This document shows positions 1-11,400 of a DNA stretch of 64,000 nt, piece by piece. The first letter of the stretch is position 1; every line of letters begins with the position of its first letter. Both the position numbers and the translations under genes were made by a program. The notes below the pieces were generated by a model. It was not told the DNA's origin. It saw nothing but the letters and a program-made list of their open reading frames with translations, and made no database searches. Origin of the DNA: Plasmopara viticola (Eukaryota > Oomycota > Peronosporomycetes > Peronosporales > Peronosporaceae); assembly GCA_001695595.3 (NCBI GenBank), contig MBPM02000016.1:310001-374000 (forward strand), read 5' to 3'.

Positions 1-1816
1 TTCGTGGGCCAAGGCACGCTCTAACTCAACGTAAGAAGCGCGTACTTGCTCTACTTTTGCCGACAACGACAACCCACGCAGCGTATCATGCGACAGATGC
101 GGTAACAACTCATCAAGAGCTGTGTGATCTGCGGCATCTGTAGTCTCGATAGGATGCACTAAACACGCAACGCTTTGTTTCGATTGCACAGTGGAAGCTT
201 GTTTAGCAATGTCGTAGGCCATGCGCAGTCGTCGTGATAGCGCCGACTGCTTTTGTGCTGCGTCGCTTTCGCTCTTTTTTTTGGTCAAAGTAGGCGAAAA
301 GGACTCTACTGGCTCTTCATTTACCACTGTTGAGAGTCCGTCGAAAGAGGAGCCGTTTGAGGTCGTGGATCTATAATCAACAGTCAATCACCACCCTAGA
401 AAACACACGCAATGACAAGACTTTAGACGTACAGAGGCGGCGACGATGTCGGTGGAAAAAAGTCTGGACTTTGATTTTCTCTAAACAATGGTGAAGCTTT
501 CGATAGGATCATGTCATCCCGACCATCAAGGACTTGATTATCAGCATTCTGTGGCAGTGTCGATTGTGTTTCGAGGAAGAAATGTGTGGCGCTTTTTTTG
601 ACGAAACAAGGTAGATACTCAATCGAGCTGGAGCTTTTGATTTCTTTCGCCTTGCATGCGTACAACAGCGACTGGATGGCCTAAGTATCGACACTAACAC
701 GTCAATCGACTACATGGCGCACAGTCAAAGCATCAGCGGTACCTGCTGCTGAAACTTTGCCGACGTTTGGATGGCAACAACAAAGTACGTGGAGCTCCCA
801 GCCCCTACAAATGATCCCAACCCCGCACTCAGTGCTTCATTGACTGTAAACGACGTGTCTGCAAACACAGAATCGCGCTTTTGCAGTGGCGATCCCTGCA
901 CTGTCGAAGCATCTCTTGGCTCGAGAATGGAATCCCCGTGTATGTCGATAAGCATCAACCGACCTCGCCGTACTTCTCTGTTTGGCCACTGCGTCTCCAC
1001 GTGAAGCGCAAAGACAAAATCGTGCTTCTCGGCCTGATCCACGTTTTCTAGTGCTTGCAAGTACAATCGCATTGCTTCATCCGACGTCTTTACTGGTACA
1101 GCGCACTCAATCATCCTCCTCTTGATATCTTTTACATCGACACGTGTCTTCTCGGCTACTAGCTCCACAAAGGCGCTGTCTGTGCCCGTGTTACTGCATT
1201 CAACATTCCAGCAACTCAATAGCACATTAAACGTTTCTCCATTTTGAAAAGTCTCGTTTAAACCCTTGAAAACTTGTTGAATCGCGAGGGTAATGAGCCC
1301 TGGGTCGGCCATTCCATTCCTCTGCTTTTGCTTGTGGCCATGGCAGACAAATGATTTGCCTGCATCTTTTGCACCCGTGGCTACGAGTGTCACAGCTTTG
1401 CCTTGGACAACGGACGCAACGGCCTCCACTAAACTCGTTTCAAAGATGCGCAAAGTGCTGTCGTGCACATCGTAGACTTGTTCAAACGTGATGCTCGCGA
1501 CGCCCGGAGACATGTCGCTGTGCTCCAATCGAATGGTAGTAGGACTCGTACGACAGATTCCTACACTCTTCGAGGTTGCGTCACGAACATCGCCTCGCAA
1601 GCGAATGAGCACGTGAGCTCGCTCCATCTCGTCGCAACAGACGCCAAAGGTCGGTTGATGGCAGACATGGTGTGGTGTACACAACAACGTTTCGTTGAGT
1701 GACACACCAATTATGCCTCGAGATGCAAGAAAGTGTGATAGACATACACTAAAAATCTTTGAGCTTGCTACACTGAGCAGGGTGGATAAGCGCTGCGTAG
1801 AATGGTTACTTGGCAT
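1..1816 (-). CDS. divergent kinesin-motor-like protein (partial, 5' part)
   Basis: Three exons, 743-1816, 433-680 and <1-370, separated by two 62-bp GT-AG introns (681-742 phase 0, 371-432 phase 2); the frame stays open off the left edge. The first ATG in frame is at 1816; an ATG at 1627, just before the typical first beta strand (AHVLIRLRGDVR), is an alternative start. The region FEQVYDVHDSTLRIFETSL followed by a P-loop GAKDAGKS matches the kinesin motor order (VFD...Q...VFE, then GQTGSGKT). Switch II is altered (LIDIHGDS for DLAGSE) and no NxxSSRSH switch I is visible, the equivalent stretch reading EKHDFVFALHVE. After the motor the sequence becomes charged and helical, as expected for a kinesin neck or stalk. 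Nucleotide binding is plausible, motility doubtful. Family assignment is fairly safe; subfamily is not recognised. Confidence 0.7.
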
Positions 1817-4320
1817 TACCGTATGCAACTGGAAAATGACTTTGGTACACGGTTTGGTTTTATAACTATCGCCTGATTGAGGATCTAGCCACTGCTCTAT
1901 CGATGTTGCGATACACTGATGATGACATTAGTGATGAGTTGGTTTGGACGATTTGTTCGTTAACGAGTATTTAGTGCAGATACCGATTAGTTGGTGCACC
2001 GAATTTTACGTACCCTGTCCGATCGAGTCGGGATTGCCAGTACAGAGTTCTAGATTACCGAGTAATGTTATAAAAAAGAATGCATCGATAGCATATTCTC
2101 TTTTTTTTAAGTCGGGGTGTAGCAGAGCTTTTTGCGTCATAAACCCATTGCTACTCAAAAAGGAAAAGCTGACATTAGACTGGGTCGTTTAAAATGTCAA
2201 ACATCCGAAATGGACATCAATGGTGTCGAAGACAAGAGTCTGGAGCTTGGGTGGCTTGTAAGCCACTGTGCAGCGAACATTAGACGCATCATTCGCTATC
2301 GAAGGCCCGATCGATGCGCATAGAGTAATTTGTACTGCACTGAACAACCTTTTAAAGTCAGCGCTCGTTGCATGACGAGACAGCATAACTAAGTATCAGC
2401 CGGGGCAATAATAGCAAGATTTTGCCGATGCACGTAGCGTGGCACGCCATCTGCTGAGCAACGCTCAACGTGATCAGAGTCTGCTGCATCATTTTCAATC
2501 GGTACCAGTATGCAGGTGAGAAGCGACGAATTATAAACCTTAAGCTGTAAGTCAAAATGCAAAGACTTTGGTGAAGAAAATTTTATTGCCTATGGACGCA
2601 GGGGCTTGACTGGAACTCTTGACCGTATTAACATCTTCTATATTCATCGTATGCAGCCAATCTTCGAGACTCGCTTAATTTTGTAATGGAGTTTTGCCAT
2701 TGGATCGCAAGACTAACTTCTTGATTTAAATTGGGAGACGTCATGAAGGAGCAGTACAGCGCGAATTTCATCGTACGTTGAACTTTATAAGTCTTCACTT
2801 TCAAGCTAAATTAATCCGTGTGAAAACGGCAATAATCACAGCGGGACTTTCTTGACTCTTTGCTTACCTGATCGTAATTAGATATGTTGAGCCAATACGA
2901 GTCGCAGATTATTATCTAAGTAGCTGCAAGGGCTTTAAATGAGTCGTTTGATACGAAAACTGATGCAGCTTGTAATTTCCTTTATAAAATTAATTAAACT
3001 TCTATGGGGTAAACTGTCCAACAACTACTATCGCGCATAGGGATATCTACCAATGTGAATCAAGCTGTGGTAGCTAGATCGCGTACGTTAATTAGCTCTG
3101 TCAGATTGTCGATGCGATGTCTTTGTGTAAATCAATTAGCTACAGTGGTGTCGTGCTTTGAAAAGAGGTGGCATATCATATAGGCATAGCATACTGGATA
3201 TGGAGGGGTTAGAGCCTTCGCTTTGCGCTCTTTCGGCAGGCAGTAATCTTTCAAGGTCCGAATGGGAAAAAGCCCCAGTATTTTTGCTTTTATAGCGCGT
3301 GAATATATTTGATACCAAAAAAATCGTCGAGCAGGTGTGGTCGCGGCATGTTACTACCTCACATTTGAGTAGCCAATAGCCAATTTTGTGAGGTAAACGC
3401 CACCACACTTTTTGCTTAAGACAATTTGTCGAGTCATATACTTGGTGAGATTGGCATCGGCTTTGTTGATTCCAAGCTTTAAGTCTTGCTTTCGCCATGA
3501 CAGCATTCGAGGCGTGTTGCTCATACGGGTAAGAGTCGATTTAATTGAAGAAGGTAGTTCAGTCTGAATGATCTCTCTTATGCTAATGTGATAGCTATTC
3601 GTTTCTGATATACGCAAAGTAGCGCGTTTGCGCTAGTTGGATGGGCAACTTAGACCATGATTTATATATTCGCTCAAAATAAATCTGGTAGCGTCTTTGA
3701 TTATATCGGTGCAAAAGACGGTAAATCAAAGAATTCCAGTGTCGACGCATCGAAGTCAACATAACATAACCCTAATGCTTTTTAGCGTACAGATATTTGT
3801 GCAATCCGTAATTTCACATTATTGAGTCACACGAAGCTTATTGGGAGGTCAGGTGTTGGCTGAGTTTTGGGTGGACATTGGGAAGAAACAGATAGCCAAA
3901 GTGGGATATACTGACAAAGAGTGCTTTAGACACGTCAAGTGCTGTTGCAGAAGTGAGGGGCTAGACAGTATTCTGTGCCGAGAACTTAGCAAAAGAATAG
4001 TGAATGGTCTAATAACAGTGCTTTTACGTATTATTTAGACTTCTACGGTAGATATTAACCATATAACTTGACACAAGATGCGGCTCTACCGATAACATAA
4101 ACAGACTTAGCTTACACTTTGAACCTTTGGAAGCTGCTTGAAATTAAAAGAAATGTTACTACTGAGGTCAGAATTTTTGTCTACTGCGACTCAAACTAGA
4201 AAACAATAATTCAGGGTCCCTTGGTCACAAAAAGCACACCTCCGATGGTAGAACCTCGATGGTTATTAGATTTCAAATTTTGGGTGGGCGGACAAAGTGG
4301 CATTTCATTGTAAGTATAGA

Positions 4321-4434
4321 GCAGAAGATATAAAACACGACAGCCAACAGTGCGGTTGTGTGTGGTGCTTGCTTAGACATACAACACAAAGCCAGAAATA
4401 TAGATGTGATTTGTGTTTCGAATTGGCTACTTGA
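4321..4434 (+). pseudogene. possible transposase C-terminal zinc-ribbon remnant
   Basis: A 37-codon open run contains CGCVWC and, 14 residues after that second cysteine pair, CDLC (YRCDLCFELAT), then a stop. The C-x2-C ... C-x2-C spacing next to basic residues resembles the C-terminal cysteine-rich finger of PiggyBac-type transposases. Nothing else of a transposase is visible on either side, so it would be a scrap. The match rests on about 25 residues and could be chance. Confidence 0.25.
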
Positions 4435-5846
4435 TTTTGAGATTTTGACTTATCTCCAAATATGTCCGACATCTTATAAAATGCAAAGCAAAAAGCATGA
4501 TACACCTATTTGTAGTGCGAATTGAACATTAGCTTTGCTTTGAGCGCTTTGCATAGATAGTCGCAATGTCAGGCCTTTTGAAAGAAGGGCGGAGCGGTCA
4601 GCTAGCAAGAAATGGCTGGTTGAGTTGAAACAAGGCAAAAGACCTGTAAAATTCCTTTGTGAGAACTCGCTGGTTTTGTATGATGATCTGCTTCCTAACT
4701 CTTTCGACACAATTACCAGCGGGTTGGTAAAGTACATCTACCACGTATTACGGAAAATGTCTTAAAAAAATGAAGTGGCTAGCATTTCCTGTCACAATCT
4801 GAAGAGGCGATAGACAACATGGAAGCAGACCTTGATAGTACATTCGTCGTAAGCCATTTTTGATGGAGATATATTGGCAATGCGTTTGTGCACGTCTAGA
4901 CAGAAAAATGGGAATGTGGAAAAATCATGCATCGTAAAATGTCGATTTCGCAGTCGTTTCGCTTAAGTTTTTGCAAATCGCCTTTTTGGAGCCAAAACAG
5001 TGCTTGTTTGGATCTTAAATATGTCTAGCTAAGCCTCGCTTATATGTAACATTACAAAATAGGTTTGACTCCCGTAACCCCAGGTTTTGGAAATATTACC
5101 ATTGTATTGATCTATAAGGGCCTTGTAAGAGGTCTGTCCATATCCAAAAATTCATATATTTTATTATTGTATCGCAATGAATACGTACTCAGGGATATTG
5201 CTGAAAATGTTTTAGCCTGACGTTTTCGTTCACTCGAAGTGTGATAAGCAGAGGACTACAACCAGCAATGAGATAAGCTCCGACATTCTTAAGCAGCCAT
5301 GCGCTGCACGAATCCCGCCTCTCGCAAAATATCTCCTTGTTCACATCCATAGATTGTGATCTCGCGGACAGTGCGCTTTATTTATCCGTGCTAATACACT
5401 TCAAGCCTGCCAATTTGTGTTGCTTAGGTAGGCTAGGAATATTTCTATGTGGTCGTGAAAAAATTGTTAAATGTACTGTAGGATCAAAATAGACCTAGCA
5501 CGATCTTTGCGTAGTGCGTACACTCCTGTTCGATTTTTATGAACATTCCTTCTCACATGAGAAACCGGCAATAAAGATGCTTTCTCTGAGGGTGATTCCT
5601 TCATTTGGAGTGTGTTAGTTTTTTATAGCTGCGAGCCTGGTATATAGACGTGTCAATAAGATGCAGCGCGCTGTCATCCATTAAACGCTGGAGGTCTTCA
5701 TTCTCGTCCGCTTCTCGAAAGCTATAATCGTCCTTTCCTATAAGTGCTCATTTTTCAGGAGCAACTTAAAAACGCACTGTATCAATGCACTAATCAATTT
5801 CTCTGCCTACGATACAGACTACTTCATTTGCGCTGGCCGTTTATCC

Positions 5847-5979
5847 ATGTTGTCAATTCGAGAAACCGCCAGTGCGACATGTCGGGAGCAACTCAACTAC
5901 TTAACACATAGCCTATCATATAGACTACTTAAATTTAACTAAGTTATGTTGTCCCTTTGCGAAACCGCCAGGGTGACAT
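5847..5979. repeat. two direct copies of a ~34-bp motif, 99 bp apart
   Basis: The block ATGTTGTC-N7-GAAACCGCCAG occurs at 5847-5872 and 5946-5971. It is followed by TGCGACAT in one copy and GGTGACAT in the other, so the 19-bp cores at 5862-5880 and 5961-5979 differ at two positions. It lies about 240-370 bp upstream of the P450 reductase start and may be a duplicated upstream element. Function is unknown. Confidence 0.6.
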
Positions 5980-6216
5980 TTCTGATTCCCAGTACCTAAA
6001 TCCTCAACTCCAATACTTAATATATGGCCATCCCTTCTGTTTTAAGGTATGCAGCCCCTATCGCTTTTTTTGTACCCCCCCCCCTCCATGAACCTTTACA
6101 ATGAGACGTAAAAGATCTCGAGTACGGTACGTCGCGTCGGTCCCTCGGCTTGTACCAGTCTTGTTCCGTACGTTTTTCGAGCCAACTGTCAGTTCTTCAT
6201 CGACCAAGTACGTGGC

Positions 6217-8289
6217 ATGGCCGACTCGTACGTCGTCGTGGGCTCGCTCTTGGCCGTGCTGGCCACTGCCGTGTTGTTCCTCCGCCCGTCCAAGCCCAAG
6301 CACGACAAAGTGGCGGAAGAAATGCTGCGGATTGGGCTGCAAATGAAAATGTACCAGGCCGCAGCAGAGCCGCCAGCCGCGACGTCGACGTCGCCTGTCG
6401 AAGCGACTCCCGCGTACCCTGGAGGTCGTGTCGCTATCTTGTTTGGGTCACAAACGGGTACCGCCGAAGGGTTTGCCGAGGTGTTGAAGAAAGAGGGACG
6501 AGAAGCGGGGTTTGAGGCCCACGCCCTTGACCTCGAGTCGTACGACGCGGCGCGGCAGTTGCCCGACGAAACGCTCGTGATCTTGATCATGGCCACGTAC
6601 GGGGAAGGGGACCCGACGGACAATGCCGTGGACTTTGTGACGTTCTTGAAGGATCGACAGCGCGCGTTGGCGCCCACGGCGCTCGCACGGGTGCACTATA
6701 CGGTCTTTGGCGTCGGCAACACCCAGTACGAACACTATAATGCCGTCGGTCGCTTGACAGACAAATTGATGGCCGACCACGGCGCGACGCGCGTGTTTCC
6801 GTATGGCGAAGGCGACGACGACGCGAGTGTGGACGAGGATTTCGACGACTGGAAAGAGGCCTTGTGGAAGACGTTGCGCCAGCAATTCCTGGCAGTGGAT
6901 GAGAGGGACGCGGAAGGAGTACATGGTGCCAACTTGGCACCACCCGAGTACGAAGTCGACGTCGTTGCAATCGATCGTCCTGAAGTGGGTACACTGGGCA
7001 CGCCGGGCAAGGTGAAGGCGTCGACGAAACATTTCTTTACGGCGAAAGACGCCAAGGTCGTCGTGAAGCGGGAATTGCGCCAATCGATCGCCACGGGGTC
7101 AACGGTACATCTCGAAGTGGATCTACGGACGACTGGCTTGACGTATAACACTGCCGACAATCTGGCCGTCTTGCCCGAGAACGACGCGCACGTTGTGGCA
7201 CTGCTGGCCAAGCGCCTGCACGTCGAGTTGGCCCAGTGGGTCGCGCTCCAGCCCGTGGCCGAGAACCTTGCGTACGAGTACCCCTTTCCATCGCCTTGTA
7301 CCATCCAGGACCTGTTGACGCGGTACCTCGCAATCAACAGTGCTCCTCGGAAAGGGCCGTTGAAGCAGCTGGCGTTCTTTGCCACGGACGCGACGGAACG
7401 CGCGGCGCTGACGCACTTGGCGTCGAAGGACGGGAAAGACGCGTACCAAAAGTGGATTGTCGACGCCGAGCGCTCGTTTGTCGATGTCTTGGTCCATTTT
7501 TCTTCGGTCCACTTGTCGGTACAGGACCTCGTGCATCTTGTCCCGTTTCTCTTGCCACGGTACTATACCATCTCGTCCTCGAGTCTAGTCCATCCCCACC
7601 GGGTGCATGTGACGGTGAGCGTGATTGAGCGGACCAAACCCGACTGTCGAGTGTTTCGTGGCGTCTGTTCCAATTACTTGAGTCGACTCCAGCCTCTGGA
7701 CAGGCAGCATGATGGAAAGAAGAAGCGGGCGAGCCGACCCGGGGAACAAGGGGAGAAGCACCCGCGCGAGTGGCCGGCAGCCCGGATTTTCATCCGTCCG
7801 TCGACGTTTCGCTTGCCGCGCGATCCCCAGACGCCCATCATCCTCATTGGTCCCGGGACGGGCATTGCGCCCATGCGTGCGTTTCTTCAAGAACGATTGT
7901 ACCAGTCTGAAGCCGGTGTCGCCGTCGGCCAAGCCATTTTGTACTTTGGGTGCCGTCGGCGTGATGCCGACTATTTGTACCAAGAGGAACTGGCCCACTT
8001 TCAAGCGCGTGGCGTGCTCAGTGAGCTCCACGTGGCCTTTTCGCGTGCCCAGCGCGACAAAGTGTACGTGCAGCACTTGCTGCTCGAGCAGGGCGAGACG
8101 ACGTGGGCGTTGCTGCGGGATCACGATGCCCACGTGTACGTGTGTGGAGCCACGACCATGGGCAACGATGTCCACAAGGTGTTGCAGCAAGTCATTGAGA
8201 CGCATGGGGCGCGGACTCCAGCCCAAGCCGCGGCCGTGCTGAAACAGCTTCAGGACGACCATCGCTACGTCCAGGAATTGTGGGCGTGA
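6217..8289 (+). CDS. NADPH-cytochrome P450 reductase
   Basis: Uninterrupted 690-codon frame. The diflavin reductase passes electrons from NADPH through FAD and FMN to ER cytochromes P450 and other microsomal acceptors (sterol and fatty-acid oxidation). An N-terminal membrane anchor lies at about residues 4-23. The FMN domain shows GSQTGTAE (77-84), ATYGEGDPTDNA (126-137), FGVGNTQYEHYN (164-175) and GEGDDD (197-202). The FAD site is RYYTISSSS (448-456) with GVCSNYL (482-488). The NADPH site has GPGTGIAPMRAF (545-556), and the family's near-terminal Trp is present (ELWA). Length fits the usual 670-710 residues. A basic, disordered stretch at about 497-519 lies between the GVCSNYL motif and the NADPH domain. 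The start is the first ATG before the anchor. GC content and third-position G/C use are far higher than in the flanks. It is convergent with the next gene, 113 bp apart. Confidence 0.95.
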   Translation: MADSYVVVGSLLAVLATAVLFLRPSKPKHDKVAEEMLRIGLQMKMYQAAAEPPAATSTSPVEATPAYPGGRVAILFGSQTGTAEGFAEVLKKEGREAGFEAHALDLESYDAARQLPDETLVILIMATYGEGDPTDNAVDFVTFLKDRQRALAPTALARVHYTVFGVGNTQYEHYNAVGRLTDKLMADHGATRVFPYGEGDDDASVDEDFDDWKEALWKTLRQQFLAVDERDAEGVHGANLAPPEYEVDVVAIDRPEVGTLGTPGKVKASTKHFFTAKDAKVVVKRELRQSIATGSTVHLEVDLRTTGLTYNTADNLAVLPENDAHVVALLAKRLHVELAQWVALQPVAENLAYEYPFPSPCTIQDLLTRYLAINSAPRKGPLKQLAFFATDATERAALTHLASKDGKDAYQKWIVDAERSFVDVLVHFSSVHLSVQDLVHLVPFLLPRYYTISSSSLVHPHRVHVTVSVIERTKPDCRVFRGVCSNYLSRLQPLDRQHDGKKKRASRPGEQGEKHPREWPAARIFIRPSTFRLPRDPQTPIILIGPGTGIAPMRAFLQERLYQSEAGVAVGQAILYFGCRRRDADYLYQEELAHFQARGVLSELHVAFSRAQRDKVYVQHLLLEQGETTWALLRDHDAHVYVCGATTMGNDVHKVLQQVIETHGARTPAQAAAVLKQLQDDHRYVQELWA

Positions 8290-8402
8290 CTTGATAGAAA
8301 AAAAGAGTCGACGCGCTAGTAAAAGCAATAGAAGGAGAAGGGTAGTGGCCGTGTCTTTGTGTCTAGTTGCGTGTCCCGTGCCCTTGTACCAGCGAGGACG
8401 GG

Positions 8403-11400
8403 TCAGTCCGTCCCTGGCGCCTTGGCTTCCCCCTCGGCCATCCACGTCACGACGCGCATGGCGAGTTGCCATTGCTGTTCGCTTCGTGGGCTCTGCAAAT
8501 GTCTCGCTAACGTCGCGTGTACCTCTGGAACGGGTGGCCACGGCACGTTCCGTCGTACACATTCTTGACACAGGGCTTCCAGCAGCTTCAAGACGACTTC
8601 ACTCTGTTGCTCATAAAGCGACGTGGGCGTCGACGCCTTGCCAGGCGACGGTAAACATGCCGTTAATACGAAGAGACTCAACGTGAAGCCGGTAAAGGGC
8701 TGCTGCCCGTGTTCGTGCCGTGCCAAGGCATGCAAGGCTGGTACAAACACGGGTCCAAACGTTGCGGCGACGTCGCACCAAGGCTTGTTGCATTGCCACG
8801 CTTGGAGCCACTCGATCATGGGATTCGTTGCGGCAATGGCACTGTGTTGCCAGAGCATGACTAGGTCGTTCCATCCTTGGTCCTCTGCGGTGGAGGACAC
8901 GATCAACGCGGGCAAGAGACTGAGCGTACAGATAATGACGTGGTGAAGGCGGGAGACGCCCAAGAGGGGACACGGGACCAAGAGGACCGCTTGGTGCAGC
9001 ATCTCGAGGGCCCGTGCACGGCTCGCGACGCTCTCGCTGGCGTACGCACTGCGTACAATCTCCATCACGACCGAAGTGTGCGCCGTTTCTGGTTGCCACG
9101 AGGCGGGCCGCGTGGCTCGAACGACGTCGTGCACGATCGGATGCGCGACGAACGGCGTGCGTTGCCAGAGCCTCGCAAGCACGGTCAACGCCTTGGCGTG
9201 GATGGTCCACCGTGGACGCGGTCCTTGCCGACAGTGGGTCAGCAAAGCAACGGCGACCCAAAAGATTTGCGGGTACAGCACGAGCTTCGAGTCGGGCATG
9301 GTGTCGACGGATTGGGCAATGAAGGCAAGGCAGGCACAAGCAAGGGACGTTGAGGGATCGGTAGAGACACTGGTACTCAGTGCCTGCCGGAGCAATGTCA
9401 AGACGGACAGCAACACGTCGCCTTGAAAGCAGTGCGTGACGTGAGGGTAGGCCACAAGAGCAAAGCGGAGACTTACGGACGAGGCGTCGCGTCGTGGGAC
9501 GGACGCCTCGGGTGCGACGGCGCCTGCAATTTCGTGGACACACACTTCGCTCCAGCAAGTACTTTCACTCGCTGACAATGCCGTCGTCAGCATCTGGAGA
9601 GCGTTGACAAAGGCAGCACGGTGCGTCTTCTTCTTCTTGTCGACAGTACCTGGACGTGTGGCTGCTTGCATGGCGGTAAAGGCCGCTTGTAATCGGTGGC
9701 GCGGGGCTTGCAGCAGTGGCAAGAGTGAGTGAAGGAGGCCGTGGCAATGCTGTCGAAGGTCGCTCGTTTCTTGATCGTCGATGGAGGTGCGCTCTTGGAT
9801 CTCAAACAGCGTCGTCAGTGCCACGTGGAGCAAGTGAAGCGTCAGCGCTTGCGCGTCGGGATGCACTTGACACTGCACGAGGTGCCCGCTCGCGTCACTC
9901 GCGAGCGTCACGACGGCGGCTCGTTGCCGGCCCGCCGTCGTCTGGTCCCCCGCGTCTTGTCGAGCGACCGCCACTAGCGTGTGCAAGACGTCGATCGCCG
10001 CGTCTTCCCATCGACACAAGGACCCCAGGACGCTCCTTGCCGCCTCGCTCGGCACGTGGCTTGCAAGTGCTTGGTGATACAAGAAAGTCACAATCGCGTC
10101 GAGGTTCCGATCGTCGCGGTCGTTGCGCGCGAACGCCAGCGTGAGCCACGCATGCTCGACTTGGTCGCGGCACACGACGCTCTGCGTCGCCGTGACGTGG
10201 TACAGCACGGCGAGCAAGTCGGACGGGTGCGTCGAGGCGGCGGTACGTGGTGCCAGGGATACTTCGGCAAGCCACGGCAAGACGGCAGCAAGCATTTGAT
10301 GTTGCTGGGTCACGTGCGTCAACGAGTCGAGGGGAAGAGACGAGAGGGCGTGGAGGAGCGTGAGGCTCATGTCGAGACTGAGGACTGGAAAGTGAGACGC
10401 CAGGAGAGCCGAGACCGTCACGTGCATGCGCCGGCTTGCAAGACTCGAAGGAGTAGAGCTTTGTAAGCTCCAGCAAAGGGCTGCCGTCTCTTCCTCGTCG
10501 CGATCAGTGGACGATTTGCTGACGAGAGTTGCTACGATTGCAAGCGCCACGGGATGCTGATCATGTGGCGCGCTTGCCGCATCGTGTGGCGTGCCAACGT
10601 GCAGCACGAGGACGTGGAGGAGACGGACGGCAAGCGCGACCTGGTCTTTGTCGTGCTCGGCGCCACGTTCGTGCTGGAGGCGATGCAAGAGGGACGTTGC
10701 GAACGCCAGGGCGTTTCGAGAAGCACCGAGCGCCTTGAGGTACTGGCGAGCAACGCGACGCTCGGAGGCCGTCGCGCGCGTGAGGGCATACGTGGCTTTC
10801 TCAAGACAATGGTGCAGGACGTGGTGAAAGCGAGAACTTGTCGATGGCCAGTCGAATTGCGCGTGCAAGGCACGGTGGGCAAAGTGCTGGAGATCGTTCA
10901 AGTAGTCAAAGTGCACGGTATCGAGGTGAAAACAGGCTTCGAGCCACGGATCGAGGCGCGAGTCGTCCCACGGGGCGTCTCCCTCGGGTCGTTGGCGAAC
11001 CATTGTGGCGAGAAGAGAGAAGGCGCGGTGGCAAATCAAGTATTGAAGCACTCGTCGGGATGTATCGTCTTGCTTGTGCAAGGGCGCGAGGGTTTCGATC
11101 CATAACTTTGGATACAAGACGTCTCCGTCGCGGGCCGTGGACACATCACAGTGCTGCATCCACTGCGAGTACGCTTCCTTGTCGTGAGCGAGGAAGCCCG
11201 CGTGGAAATGGCCACTCAAGGACGCATGAGCTAGCGTCTGTTCAAAGGGACCACACCACGTGAGGAGCATGGTAGCAATGTGTTGCTTCGAGACGGGCAA
11301 GCTCGGCAAAGGCTCCGTCGAGGCTTGAAGCACTAGGAAATGGTACAGTGCCATAAAGTCCAATTGCATCAGAAAGAGCTCTGACGTGTCGTTCATACTC

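Larger units (their letters stand above)
1817..6216. other. AT-rich intergenic region between divergent kinesin-like and P450 reductase genes
   Basis: About 4.4 kb with no convincing gene. Open frames are short, overlap randomly and lack recognisable domains. It holds a possible transposase zinc-ribbon scrap near 4321-4434 and a short tandem duplication at 5847-5979 just upstream of the reductase; both are listed separately. No tRNA-like sequence was seen. Confidence 0.6.

Noticed and set aside
3136..3617. Overlapping 87- and 120-codon minus-strand frames
   Set aside because: No domain content, AT-rich, mutually overlapping frames typical of chance.
7585..8571. 328-codon minus-strand open frame over the end of the P450 reductase
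   Set aside because: Antisense shadow of a fully conserved gene, no recognisable domain.
8611..9558. Long open frames on both strands within 8.4-14.7 kb
   Set aside because: They lie in other frames of the 2105-residue gene; high GC suppresses stop codons and creates long shadows without domain content.
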